Made by a program: the position numbers and the translations under genes. The notes below the pieces were generated by a model. It ran no database searches. It saw only the letters and a list, made by a program, of their open reading frames with translations, and was not told the origin of the DNA. A DNA stretch of 18,663 nt from Methylococcaceae bacterium (GTDB lineage: Bacteria; Pseudomonadota; Gammaproteobacteria; Methylococcales; Methylomonadaceae): positions 1-18,663 of the forward strand of contig JAUYMX010000458.1 in the NCBI GenBank assembly GCA_030699345.1, written 5' to 3'. How positions within the stretch are numbered: position 1 is the stretch's first letter; every line of letters begins with the position of its first letter. Positions 6,594-15,000 of this stretch are shown piece by piece.

Positions 6594-9095
6594 ATGCCAA
6601 ATAGAAAGTTCAAAACCAGTCAGCCAAAATCTACCATTACCACGTTGCCCAATTTGGGCATGGATAAGAAGCATGTAGTAACCGATTTTAAACGTTATTA
6701 CGGACACCGTTTAGGCCGTGACGAAAATTGCCGGTCTCCACATTACGCTTACGAAGCGTTATCTCTGGCCGTCAGTGATCGCTTAATTGAGCGTTGGAAA
6801 AAAACCTATAACTCTTATAAGGAAACGGACTGCAGGAAAGCCTACTATTTGTCGATGGAATTTCTAATGGGCCGCAGTCTAAGTAATGCGATGCTTAATT
6901 TAGGCATTGACGATGTGGTTTCAAAGGCTATGTATGATTTGGGTCTTGAGCTTGAGGAATTGGTTGATAGTGAGCCTGATGCGGGCTTAGGTAATGGCGG
7001 TTTAGGCCGTTTGGCGGCTTGTTTTATTGATAGTTGTGCAACCTTGCAATTGCCGGTGACTGGCTATGGGTTGCGTTATGAGTACGGTATGTTTTCTCAG
7101 GTGATCGTCAACGGTGAGCAAGTGGAAAAACCCGATCACTGGCTACGTAATGGCAATGTCTGGGAAATTGAGCGTTCCGAATATGCACATCGAATTAAGT
7201 TTGGTGGCCGTACTGAAACTCATATTGATGAGCGAGGCAAGGAGCGTGTGTCCTGGGTAGATACCCATGATGTGTTAGCGGTGCCTTTTGATACCCCGGT
7301 ACCTGGTTACCAGAATGGTACCGTCAATACACTGCGGTTGTGGAAGGCGACAGCCACTGAAGAATTCGATTTGCAAGAATTTAATGCGGGTGATTATGCA
7401 GAAGCTGTTGCTGCAAAAAACACTGCTGAAAATATCTCAATGGTTCTTTACCCCAACGATGCTAACGAAAACGGCAAAGCGCTGCGACTAAAACAACAGT
7501 ATTTGCTGGCATCGGCAAGCTTACAGGATGTAATCGCCAGTTGGGTGGGGCGGCATGGCAACGATTTTTCTGAGTTTGCAGCGAAAAATTGCTTTCAGTT
7601 AAATGACACGCATCCGAGCATCGCGGTTGCCGAGCTAATGCGTTTGTTGATGGATGTGCATGGGCTTGCGTGGAATGATGCCTGGAATATCACCGGCAGC
7701 ACCATGGCTTACACCAATCACACGCTATTACCAGAGGCGCTTGAGCGTTGGTCTGTTACGCTGTTCAAGCAATTGTTGCCTAGGTTGATAGAAATTATTT
7801 TTGCCATCAATGCTCATTTTCTGGCCGAAGTTTCTGCTCATTGGCCAGGGGATAAAGACCGATTAGCGCGCATGTCGCTGATTGAAGAAGGCCCTGAACA
7901 GCAGGTACGTATGGCTTATTTAGCTATCGTAGGCAGTTATTCTGTCAATGGCGTGGCGGCATTACACTCTAAATTATTGCAGCAAGGCTTGTTTCGAGAT
8001 TTTTATGAGCTTTGGCCAAAAAAATTCAATAATAAAACTAACGGCGTTACACCACGTCGCTGGTTAGCTGCTTGCAATCCCGATTTGGCGGCATTAATTA
8101 CTAAAACTATCGGCGATGACTGGGTAACCGATTTGTCACAGTTGAAAAAATTAGAGCCTTTTGCTGACGACCCGGCGTTTCGTAAGCGTTGGAACGACAT
8201 TAAGCAAAGTGCGAAGCAGAAGCTGGTGGATTTCAAAAAGCAAGAGCATGACATGGATCTAAATGTGAATGCGTTGTTTGATGTCCAGGTAAAACGTATC
8301 CATGAATATAAGCGGCAATTGTTGAACGTTTTGCACGTTATTCATCTTTATGATCGCATTAAACGTGGTGATACAGCTAACTGGACCGAGCGCTGTGTAT
8401 TAATTGGCGGCAAGGCTGCGCCAGGCTATTTCATGGCGAAACGGATTATCAAGTTAATCAATAATGTTGCTTCGGTTATTGATAATGATCCTGATGTTGG
8501 TTCTAGGCTGAAGTTGATTTTCTTGCCTAATTATCGCGTGTCGGCAATGGAAAAAATTTGTCCAGGCGCTGATTTATCTGAACAGATTTCTACTGCGGGT
8601 AAAGAAGCTTCAGGCACTGGCAACATGAAATTCATGATGAACGGAGCTTTGACAATTGGTACGCTTGATGGCGCTAATATCGAGATACGTGAAGAAGTGG
8701 GTGACGATAACTTCTTCTTGTTCGGCTTGACTGAAGATCAGGTTGAAGATTTACGCCATCACTACAATCCTCTCTCATTCATTGAACAAGATGAAGATTT
8801 GCAGAGAGTTCTTAAATTATTGGAGTGTGGACATTTCAATCAGTTCGAACCAGGTATTTTTGATTGTATTGTGGAGTCAATAAAAAGCCCCCATGATCCT
8901 TGGATGACTATTGCTGATTTTCGTGGTTTTGTTGATGCGCAAAGACGTGTAGAAGCAGCATATAAAGATAAAGAGCTGTGGACCAGAATGAGTATTCTGA
9001 ATTGTGCCAACAGCGGCAAGTTTTCAACCGATAGAACGATTACTGAATACAGCAATGATATTTGGAAATTGACGCCAGTTAATCCTGGCAACTAG
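6594..9095 (+). CDS. glgP: Glycogen/starch/alpha-glucan phosphorylase
   Basis: Cytosolic GT35 enzyme that cleaves alpha-1,4-glucan ends with phosphate to give glucose-1-phosphate. At 833 aa it is close to E. coli GlgP (815). GLGNGGLGRLAACF begins near residue 131, RIHEYKRQLLN is conserved, and the pyridoxal-phosphate site is STAGKEASGTGNMKF, with the cofactor lysine at K679, followed by NGALTIGTLDGANIEI. The ATG at 6594 has only a weak purine-rich ribosome site (GGGAATATTTAG). A second ATG at 6660 (MDKKHVVTDFKRYYG) is an alternative and starts nearer the conserved region. trmL follows almost at once and probably shares the transcript. No other glycogen genes are adjacent. Methanotrophs often store glycogen, so a storage-mobilising role is expected. 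Confidence 0.97.
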   Translation: MPNRKFKTSQPKSTITTLPNLGMDKKHVVTDFKRYYGHRLGRDENCRSPHYAYEALSLAVSDRLIERWKKTYNSYKETDCRKAYYLSMEFLMGRSLSNAMLNLGIDDVVSKAMYDLGLELEELVDSEPDAGLGNGGLGRLAACFIDSCATLQLPVTGYGLRYEYGMFSQVIVNGEQVEKPDHWLRNGNVWEIERSEYAHRIKFGGRTETHIDERGKERVSWVDTHDVLAVPFDTPVPGYQNGTVNTLRLWKATATEEFDLQEFNAGDYAEAVAAKNTAENISMVLYPNDANENGKALRLKQQYLLASASLQDVIASWVGRHGNDFSEFAAKNCFQLNDTHPSIAVAELMRLLMDVHGLAWNDAWNITGSTMAYTNHTLLPEALERWSVTLFKQLLPRLIEIIFAINAHFLAEVSAHWPGDKDRLARMSLIEEGPEQQVRMAYLAIVGSYSVNGVAALHSKLLQQGLFRDFYELWPKKFNNKTNGVTPRRWLAACNPDLAALITKTIGDDWVTDLSQLKKLEPFADDPAFRKRWNDIKQSAKQKLVDFKKQEHDMDLNVNALFDVQVKRIHEYKRQLLNVLHVIHLYDRIKRGDTANWTERCVLIGGKAAPGYFMAKRIIKLINNVASVIDNDPDVGSRLKLIFLPNYRVSAMEKICPGADLSEQISTAGKEASGTGNMKFMMNGALTIGTLDGANIEIREEVGDDNFFLFGLTEDQVEDLRHHYNPLSFIEQDEDLQRVLKLLECGHFNQFEPGIFDCIVESIKSPHDPWMTIADFRGFVDAQRRVEAAYKDKELWTRMSILNCANSGKFSTDRTITEYSNDIWKLTPVNPGN

Positions 9096-9103
9096 CTTTG
9101 TCG

Positions 9104-9574
9104 ATGTTTCATGTAGTGCTCTATGAGCCGGAAATACCCGCTAACACAGGTAATATAATCAGGTTGTGTGCTAATGCAGGGATGCAGTTGCACTTAATAA
9201 AGCCTCTTGGTTTCGAGTTAGATGACAAGAAATTACGTCGCGCCGGATTAGATTACCATGAGTGGGTGGCCGTCATAGAGCATGAAACATTGGCTGATTT
9301 TGTTGAGACAGTGCAGCCCAAACGAATTTTTGCGTTAACTACAAAAGGTAAGCGGATTTACAGTGATGTTAAATTTGAATCTGGCGATGCTTTTTTATTC
9401 GGTCCAGAAACTCGGGGTCTTCCTGCGAGTGTTCTCGCTGAGCTGGGTGCTGAAGGGTGTTTATATTTACCAATGCAAGTCGATAGTCGCAGTTTGAACT
9501 TGTCAAATACTGTTGCCATTATTTTGTACGAAGCATGGCGACAATTGTCTTTTGCAGGCGCAGCGCTTAAATAG
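9104..9574 (+). CDS. trmL: tRNA (cytidine/uridine-2'-O)-methyltransferase TrmL
   Basis: SPOUT-class methyltransferase that uses S-adenosylmethionine to 2'-O-methylate nucleotide 34 (wobble) of certain leucine tRNAs. From the ATG at 9104 it is 156 aa (E. coli 157) and starts MFHVVLYEPEIPANTGNII, directly comparable with family N-termini; a TTG at 9098 would add two residues and is less likely. RRAGLDYHEW, FLFGPETRGLP and LPMQVDSRSLNLSNTVAI are the family blocks that form the knotted SAM site. The ribosome site is poor. The start is 8 nt after the glgP stop, which suggests translational coupling. A terminator follows. Confidence 0.95.
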   Translation: MFHVVLYEPEIPANTGNIIRLCANAGMQLHLIKPLGFELDDKKLRRAGLDYHEWVAVIEHETLADFVETVQPKRIFALTTKGKRIYSDVKFESGDAFLFGPETRGLPASVLAELGAEGCLYLPMQVDSRSLNLSNTVAIILYEAWRQLSFAGAALK

Positions 9575-9591
9575 CTGATAGTGTTACAAAG

Positions 9592-9639
9592 TTAAGCGGC
9601 GTTGGTCTTGTTTTTTAAGCCAACGCCGCTTAATTTTTT
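9592..9639 (+). terminator. Rho-independent terminator after glgP-trmL
   Basis: A 14-bp perfect stem, TTAAGCGGCGTTGG (9592-9605) with CCAACGCCGCTTAA (9620-9633), is followed by TTTTTT (9634-9639). It lies between convergent trmL and gpsA. The minus strand lacks a comparable T-run, so it acts mainly on +. Confidence 0.9.
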
Positions 9640-9701
9640 CCGGGTGTTTGAATAGCAAAGAGATTAGGTTGTTAATCGTCTTCCCTGACAATTAACCTAT
9701 T

Positions 9702-10700
9702 TTAGGATTCAGATTTCTGGTCGCGAGCCAACAGATTTTCAACTGCCGTCAAGGGGGCCAGACCTTCATACAGAACTTTATAAGTTTGTTCCGTAATTGG
9801 CATGTCAATGCCATGCTTTTGTGCCAGTAGAAAGGTTTCTTTCGCCGCTGAAACGCCTTCAATTTCCTGCCCAATTTCTTGGGAAGCTGTGACTCTATCT
9901 TTACCTTGACCTAACGCCAGCCCAAAACGACGGTTCCTGGACTGATTGTCGGTGCATGTCAAAAGAAGATCGCCTAAGCCAGCCAAGCCCATGAATGTTT
10001 CTTGTTTACCGCCCAGTTCAATCCCTAACCGAATAATTTCATTCAGGCCGCGGGTGATTAATGCTGCACGAGTGTTGGCGCCAAAACCCAAGCCATCAGC
10101 AATGCCGGCAGCAATAGCCATGACGTTTTTTACCGCCCCGCCCACTTCTACGCCTATTAAGTCCGAATTGGTGTAAGCCCGGAACCGACCGCTATGGAGA
10201 ATTTCTGCCAACTGGCTGGCAAATTGCGGTTGTGCGGACGCTATGGTGATTGCAGTAGGTAAATCAGCAGCCACTTCACGAGCAAAGCTGGGGCCAGAGA
10301 GAAAGGCAGCTGGCGTCTGAGTAGAAAAAACTTCATTTACCACTTCATGCAACAAACAACCATTTTCCGGATTGAAACCTTTGGTTGCCCAAGCAATCTG
10401 TACGTTACTTTTTGTTAATGGCTTAAGCTTGACCAAGGTATCTTTGAAGGCTCTGCTGGGTACTGAAACCAGGATTAAATCACTAAAAGATGCGGCTTCA
10501 GCCAAATCAGAAGTCACCGACAGGTTTTCAGAAAAAGCTAAACCAGGCAAGTATTGTTTGTTCTCGCGGTCAGTTTTTAGCGCGGCAATATGCTCGGGTT
10601 TATGTCCCCATAACATTGTCTGGCAACCATTTCTGGCGGCCAGCATTGCTAAAGCGGTACCCCAAGAGCCAGCGCCTAGGACGGATATTTTTTGGCTCAT
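9702..10700 (-). CDS. gpsA: Glycerol-3-phosphate dehydrogenase [NAD(P)+]
   Basis: Reduces dihydroxyacetone phosphate to sn-glycerol-3-phosphate in the cytosol, supplying the phospholipid backbone. 332 aa, normal length. The Rossmann dinucleotide motif GAGSWG is at residues 9-14. ATKGF contains K106, and GGAVKNVMAIAAG contains the catalytic lysine K191; SGPSFAREV and ANTRAALITRGLNE are further signatures. It begins 8 nt after the secB stop, the same neighbour as in E. coli (secB-gpsA), so it is very likely co-transcribed. A weak AT-rich hairpin (9665-9699) lies just past its stop but has no T-run. Confidence 0.97.
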   Translation of the reverse strand: MSQKISVLGAGSWGTALAMLAARNGCQTMLWGHKPEHIAALKTDRENKQYLPGLAFSENLSVTSDLAEAASFSDLILVSVPSRAFKDTLVKLKPLTKSNVQIAWATKGFNPENGCLLHEVVNEVFSTQTPAAFLSGPSFAREVAADLPTAITIASAQPQFASQLAEILHSGRFRAYTNSDLIGVEVGGAVKNVMAIAAGIADGLGFGANTRAALITRGLNEIIRLGIELGGKQETFMGLAGLGDLLLTCTDNQSRNRRFGLALGQGKDRVTASQEIGQEIEGVSAAKETFLLAQKHGIDMPITEQTYKVLYEGLAPLTAVENLLARDQKSES

Positions 10701-10708
10701 TATGCTAA

Positions 10709-11176
10709 TTAGTTGATAGTTTCTGAACTGCCTGCTTGCTGTCCTTGTTGCAGGTGTTGGGCGTAAAGCGCATCAAAATTGACAGGGGCTAACAGCATTT
10801 GTGGAAACCCACCTCTGGCAACGATGTCAGAAACAGTTTCTCTGGCGTAAGGGAAAAGTATATTAGGGCAGAAGCTACCTAACATGGGGCCTAGTTCCTG
10901 TTCAGTAAACCCAGCTAAAGAGAAAATGCCGGCTTGTTTAACTTCAACCAGGTAAGCGGTTGTGTCTGCGCTTTTAACTGTGATTGTCACGGTCAAAATG
11001 ACTTCGTATAAAGAATTTTCCAATGTCTCAACATGCGTACCTAAGTTGAAATCGACAGCCGGTTCCCATTTTAAAGTAAAGGTTTTCGGTGAGTTTGGCG
11101 TTTCAAACGATAGATCTTTGGTGTAAATTTTTTGAATGGAGAATTGTTTTTCTACTGGGGTATTTTCTTCGGCCAT
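10709..11176 (-). CDS. secB: Protein-export chaperone SecB
   Basis: Cytosolic tetrameric chaperone that keeps presecretory proteins unfolded and passes them to SecA. 155 aa, identical in length to E. coli SecB. The family features are the N-terminal FSIQKIYTKDLSFETPNSP, WEPAVDFNLGT, the core VEVKQAGIFSL and LGSFCPNILFPYARETVSD, then GGFPQMLLAPVNFDALY. It sits between the rhodanese gene (24-nt gap) and gpsA (8-nt gap). In E. coli grxC lies between the rhodanese gene and secB; it is absent here. The ribosome site is weak (AATCTGAGCAAAAAATCTC before ATG). Confidence 0.97.
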   Translation of the reverse strand: MAEENTPVEKQFSIQKIYTKDLSFETPNSPKTFTLKWEPAVDFNLGTHVETLENSLYEVILTVTITVKSADTTAYLVEVKQAGIFSLAGFTEQELGPMLGSFCPNILFPYARETVSDIVARGGFPQMLLAPVNFDALYAQHLQQGQQAGSSETIN

Positions 11177-11200
11177 GAGATTTTTTGCTCAGATTAGAGG

Positions 11201-11650
11201 TTATAAAGAAGGTTTGTTTTTGCTGCTTACTTTTATTGGTAATTTGTAATCATTTTCCCAGGCTTGCATGCCGCCGGTAATAACAAAAACTTGCTCAAAT
11301 CCGGCCTTGGCTAAAATTTTTGCTGCAGCTGCAGAACGAGTACCTGACTGGCAAGCGATCAAAATAGCATCTTTTTTATGAGATTCGAGCTTTCCGAGGT
11401 GATCGGCAAGTTTGCTTAATGGCGTATTGATAGCTTGTTCAATATGATTGTGAATAAATTCGTGCGGTTCGCGTACATCAATCACTACTGTCTGGCTGTC
11501 GTTCATTTTGGCAACGGCTAGGAGTGGTGAAATAGAGATGAATTTTTTGAAAGTAGTATCAAAAAATTCTTGGATTAAAAGAAAAGTAACTACAGCGAAG
11601 GCAATTGATAACCAATAGTGGTTTAAGATAAATTCCAGATAACGGTCCAT
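11201..11650 (-). CDS. yibN: Membrane-anchored rhodanese-like sulfurtransferase (YibN-like)
   Basis: 149 aa. An N-terminal membrane helix (about 12-29, YWLSIAFAVVTFLLIQEF) anchors a single rhodanese domain. VVIDVREPHEFIHNHI is the substrate-side motif, and the active loop CQSGTR (100-105) carries the catalytic cysteine C100, which takes up a persulfide sulfur; VFVITGGMQAWE follows. The intact loop implies activity. Position upstream of secB matches E. coli yibN, though E. coli yibN has a different loop. The 33-nt gap to the arsR-type gene suggests one operon and a shared sulfur-related role. Physiological donor and acceptor are unknown. Confidence 0.9.
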   Translation of the reverse strand: MDRYLEFILNHYWLSIAFAVVTFLLIQEFFDTTFKKFISISPLLAVAKMNDSQTVVIDVREPHEFIHNHIEQAINTPLSKLADHLGKLESHKKDAILIACQSGTRSAAAAKILAKAGFEQVFVITGGMQAWENDYKLPIKVSSKNKPSL

Positions 11651-11683
11651 GATTTGAATGTATTGTAAGTAATAAAGATAAGG

Positions 11684-11998
11684 TTAATGTTGTGTGCAAA
11701 ATACTTCTTGCATCATTTTAATCAGCTGTATAACACGAGCGTCGTCGATAAAGTAGTAGACACGGTTCGCTTCTTTTTTAGAGCCGATAATATTTTTTTC
11801 TCTGAGTATCGATAAATGCTGAGAGATATTACTTTGGCTAGTACCTACCTGCTCAACTATATCTTGTACACAGATGGACTGATTTCCCAGTACACACAAT
11901 ATTTTCAATCGTAAGGGGTGCGACATGGCTTTTAGGCGTTGAGCGGCTTTGATTATGTCGCTATCCGCATACAAAGTTTGATCGTGCTTGCTTTCCAT
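11684..11998 (-). CDS. ArsR-family regulator with a SqrR/BigR-type cysteine pair
   Basis: 104 aa winged-helix repressor. MSHPLRLKIL begins at residue 25, the recognition helix region is TSQSNISQHLSILREKNII (about 53-71), and the wing is EANRVYYFI. The metal-binding ELCVCD motif of ArsR proper is absent. C35 and C101 are 66 residues apart, the same spacing as C41/C107 in SqrR and C42/C108 in BigR, where a disulfide or tetrasulfide link senses persulfides; C43 is an extra cysteine. With a rhodanese gene immediately downstream, a sulfide or persulfide sensor is the best reading. First gene of the cluster ending in gpsA. The family is secure; the sensing chemistry is inferred. Confidence 0.9.
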   Translation of the reverse strand: MESKHDQTLYADSDIIKAAQRLKAMSHPLRLKILCVLGNQSICVQDIVEQVGTSQSNISQHLSILREKNIIGSKKEANRVYYFIDDARVIQLIKMMQEVFCTQH

Positions 11999-12145
11999 AG
12001 AGTGCTTGATGACTTGACTTACAAGGCCGGGATGTTAATGAGGAAATGCGGACAATTATTTATACAAAACTGTAGTAAACGTGTTTAATATAACTGTTGC
12101 TTGAGTATTGATGTAAAAATTAAGTTGAAAACTTTAAAACTAAAT

Positions 12146-12171
12146 AAATGATACATTAATTTGAATCATTT
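12146..12171. promoter_or_regulatory. Inverted repeat, candidate operator between arsR-type gene and gpmI
   Basis: AAATGAT-N12-ATCATTT is a perfect 7-bp inverted repeat, in an AT-rich 246-nt divergent intergenic region. ArsR-type repressors usually bind such sites near their own promoter. It lies 147 nt upstream of the regulator start and 73 nt before gpmI. No clear -10/-35 pair could be fixed for either gene. Confidence 0.35.
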
Positions 12172-12244
12172 GGGTGTGAGATTATACCGGCCTTTTGGTC
12201 ACAATCAGCAGGGTCATGATTAATTTAAGTTTGGAGAATAATAA

Positions 12245-13801
12245 ATGCTGTTGAATCGGCCTAAGCCTTTGGTGCTATTGATACTTGACGGATTTGGCTA
12301 TTCCTCTGATCCTGACTACAACGCGATTGCATTGGCTAAAACACCTTGCTGGGATAAGTTTCAGCAAGAGTATCCGATGACTTTTTTGGATTGTTCAGGG
12401 CATGTTGTTGGATTGCCAGAAAATCAAATGGGTAACTCTGAAGTTGGACACATACATATTGGTACAGGCAGATATGTTCCCCAGGATTTTTCAAAAGTTA
12501 ACGACGCTATTCGAGATGGTAGCTTTTTTGCTAATCCAGTACTTTGTCGAGCTATAGATAGAGCCAAAATAAACAAAAAAGCCCTGCATATCTTAGGTTT
12601 GTTGTCTCCAGGTGGTGTTCATAGCCATGAAGACCAAATAATCGCGTTGATTGAGTTGGCGGCCAAAAAGGGATTGGATAAAATTTATCTACATGCTTTT
12701 CTTGATGGAAGGGATGTGCCACCCAAGAGTGCAGCAACGTCTATTGCTCTGCTTGAGGCGAAATTTGCAGCTCTCGGTGTCGGTCAATTTGCGTCGATTG
12801 TTGGACGATTTTATGCGATGGACAGAGATAATCGTTGGGATCGAGTTAAGCGTGGTTATGATTTAATTACACAAGGCAAAGCTGACTTTTACGCCGGATC
12901 GGCAACACAAGCGCTGGAAGATGCTTATAACCGGGGCGAAACAGATGAGTTCGTTTTGCCTACAGCAATTTTATCTGATGAAGGTCATGCGTTAGCGTTG
13001 GATCAGGACGATTCAGTGGTATTCATGAATTTTCGCGCAGATCGCGCTCGTGAAATATCCCAAGCTATTACCGCTAAAGATTTTGATTCATTTGATAGAG
13101 GTCGGGCGGCACACAATGGTTACTTTTGTACCCTCACGGAATACCATCATGAATTTGATTATGATGTTGCATTCCCATCAATCGATATAAAAAATGGTCT
13201 TGGTGAGTATCTTTCATCGTTGGGAATGACTCAATTAAGATTGGCCGAAACTGAAAAATATGCCCATGTAACATTTTTTCTTAATGGCGGTATAGACGCT
13301 CCATTTCCCGGAGAAGATAGGATTCTGGTGCCCTCACCCAAAGTCAGAACTTACGACCTGCAGCCGGAAATGAGCTCCGTCGAAATCACCGATCATTTGG
13401 TCGAAGCTATTACAGGCGGCAAATACGACGTCATTATTTGCAACTATGCCAATTGTGACATGGTTGGCCATACCGGTGTTCTGGATGCCGCCATTTTGGC
13501 TGTTGAAGCTGTAGATTCAGCCTTACAACGTATAGTTGATGCACTAAACAAGGTAGGCGGCAGAATGTTATTGACAGCTGATCATGGCAATATCGAGCAA
13601 ATGCGTGACAAGGTTACCGGTGAGCCGCATACCGCTCACACTACTAATCCTGTGCCTTTGGTATATGTATGTGGTGAAGGTCAATTGGCAGCAGGTGGCA
13701 GTTTGTCAGATTTGGCACCCACTATGTTGGCAATCCTAGGATTAAAGCAACCACCTGAAATGACTGGTCGATCACTTATTACAGCCCAAAACAGTGAATG
13801 A
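12245..13801 (+). CDS. gpmI: 2,3-bisphosphoglycerate-independent phosphoglycerate mutase
   Basis: Interconverts 3- and 2-phosphoglycerate in glycolysis and gluconeogenesis, using two metal ions (usually Mn) and a phosphoserine intermediate. 518 aa, normal length. Near the N-terminus LLILDGFG holds the metal ligand D15, and QMGNSEVGH the nucleophile S65. LSPGGVHSHEDQI, FLDGRDVPPKSA, MNFRADRARE, TADHGNIEQM and GEPHTAHTTNPVPL are the remaining active-site blocks. The ATG at 12245 is preceded by TTTGGAGAATAATA, a good ribosome site. The stop overlaps the envC start by 4 nt (ATGA), as in the E. coli gpmM-envC pair. Confidence 0.98.
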   Translation: MLLNRPKPLVLLILDGFGYSSDPDYNAIALAKTPCWDKFQQEYPMTFLDCSGHVVGLPENQMGNSEVGHIHIGTGRYVPQDFSKVNDAIRDGSFFANPVLCRAIDRAKINKKALHILGLLSPGGVHSHEDQIIALIELAAKKGLDKIYLHAFLDGRDVPPKSAATSIALLEAKFAALGVGQFASIVGRFYAMDRDNRWDRVKRGYDLITQGKADFYAGSATQALEDAYNRGETDEFVLPTAILSDEGHALALDQDDSVVFMNFRADRAREISQAITAKDFDSFDRGRAAHNGYFCTLTEYHHEFDYDVAFPSIDIKNGLGEYLSSLGMTQLRLAETEKYAHVTFFLNGGIDAPFPGEDRILVPSPKVRTYDLQPEMSSVEITDHLVEAITGGKYDVIICNYANCDMVGHTGVLDAAILAVEAVDSALQRIVDALNKVGGRMLLTADHGNIEQMRDKVTGEPHTAHTTNPVPLVYVCGEGQLAAGGSLSDLAPTMLAILGLKQPPEMTGRSLITAQNSE

Positions 13802-14934
13802 TCAAAAAGATAATTTATTGCTTTTTACTGAGCTTGTATTTGACATCCGGCAACGCCGAGGTGATCGGGCAATCCAGCGTAAATGAACAATTGGCAGAGA
13901 TTGAAAAACTCTATGGACGAACTGCCGCGCTATTAAGAACGTTAGAAAGACAAGTCGAGCTGAAGCAAAATAACTTAAGCAAGATTCATAAAGAAATGGC
14001 GCTGCTTCAAAATGAAGTAACTAAACAAAGCAAAGAACTTGCCGGACAAATTAAAGCCGCCCATGCTATGGGGCAGCAAGAAAAATTGAAATTGTTGTTA
14101 AATCAAAAAGATCCGGCGTTATCAAGCCGAATGTTGGTCTATTATGATTACCTCAATGCCGCGCGAGTATCCAAGCTAAGTCATGCTAACGATTCAATGA
14201 CACAATTAGCTAGCCTGGAGCAGCGGCAGCAAGAAGAAACGTCGCTGCTAGAAAAGGATTTGGAGCAACAAAGAGCAGAACGCATTACCGCTGATAATGC
14301 TAGAGAAAAACGAGCAAGATTGTTGAATCAATTAGGCGATGATTATTTTGCTAATGAACAACAACTAAATCGTTTGAAAGAAAACGAAAGTAAACTTAAA
14401 AATCTCATTGCTTCTTTGCAATTAAGCACCGGCGACTCGGAGTTTGCCGTTGAACGTGTAGAAGAACAACTCAACCATCAGACAGTAATTAGTGCAAGCG
14501 TCAAAGGCTCTGACTCTGAGGCGAATTTCCCCGTAATCAAAGGTGATTTTTCCGAGCTAAAAGGAACGTTACCTTGGCCAGTGACAGGCCAATTGCGCAA
14601 CAAGTTTGGCAATGCCGATGGGGGGGCATGGGCAGATGGCGTGTTAATTGACGCCAAAGAAGGGGCCGATATACGCGCAGTCACTAATGGTACGGTGGCT
14701 TATGCTGATTGGCTAAAAGGCTATGGGTGGCTAATGATTGTGAACCATGGCGAAGGCTATATGACGCTTTACGCATTTAATCAGAGTCTTTATAAACATA
14801 AAGGCGACAAGGTTGATGCCGGTGAAGTGATTGCCGCTGCCGGGCAAAGTGGTGGGAATGGCAAGTCGGGATTGTATTTCGGGATACGCAAAAAAGGTAA
14901 GCCGGTTGATCCTATTGCATGGTGCCGACAATAA
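13798..14934 (+). CDS. envC: EnvC-like murein hydrolase activator (degenerate LytM/M23 domain)
   Basis: 378 aa periplasmic protein. A signal peptide (MIKKIIYCFLLSLYLTSGNA) is followed by a long Gln/Glu/Lys/Leu-rich coiled coil (about 25-225), then a C-terminal LytM domain from about 260. The catalytic histidines are lost: TLYAFN has F327 where active enzymes have TLYAHN, and LYFGIR has Y360 for LHFEIR. The zinc-binding HxxxD motif is also replaced (WADGVLIDA). This matches EnvC, which does not cut peptidoglycan itself but activates the division amidases AmiA/AmiB under FtsEX control. The ATGA overlap with gpmI shows translational coupling. ctpA follows after 66 nt. Confidence 0.94.
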   Translation: MIKKIIYCFLLSLYLTSGNAEVIGQSSVNEQLAEIEKLYGRTAALLRTLERQVELKQNNLSKIHKEMALLQNEVTKQSKELAGQIKAAHAMGQQEKLKLLLNQKDPALSSRMLVYYDYLNAARVSKLSHANDSMTQLASLEQRQQEETSLLEKDLEQQRAERITADNAREKRARLLNQLGDDYFANEQQLNRLKENESKLKNLIASLQLSTGDSEFAVERVEEQLNHQTVISASVKGSDSEANFPVIKGDFSELKGTLPWPVTGQLRNKFGNADGGAWADGVLIDAKEGADIRAVTNGTVAYADWLKGYGWLMIVNHGEGYMTLYAFNQSLYKHKGDKVDAGEVIAAAGQSGGNGKSGLYFGIRKKGKPVDPIAWCRQ

Positions 14935-15000
14935 AGGTCCGGGTGTAATAGAAGTGCGTTGATGACTATTAAAAATTGATTGTTTGGAGTTTGAAATTAC

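Noticed and set aside
9665..9699. Hairpin TAGGTT...AACCTA as gpsA terminator
   Set aside because: Short, AT-rich, large loop and no T-run on the minus strand.
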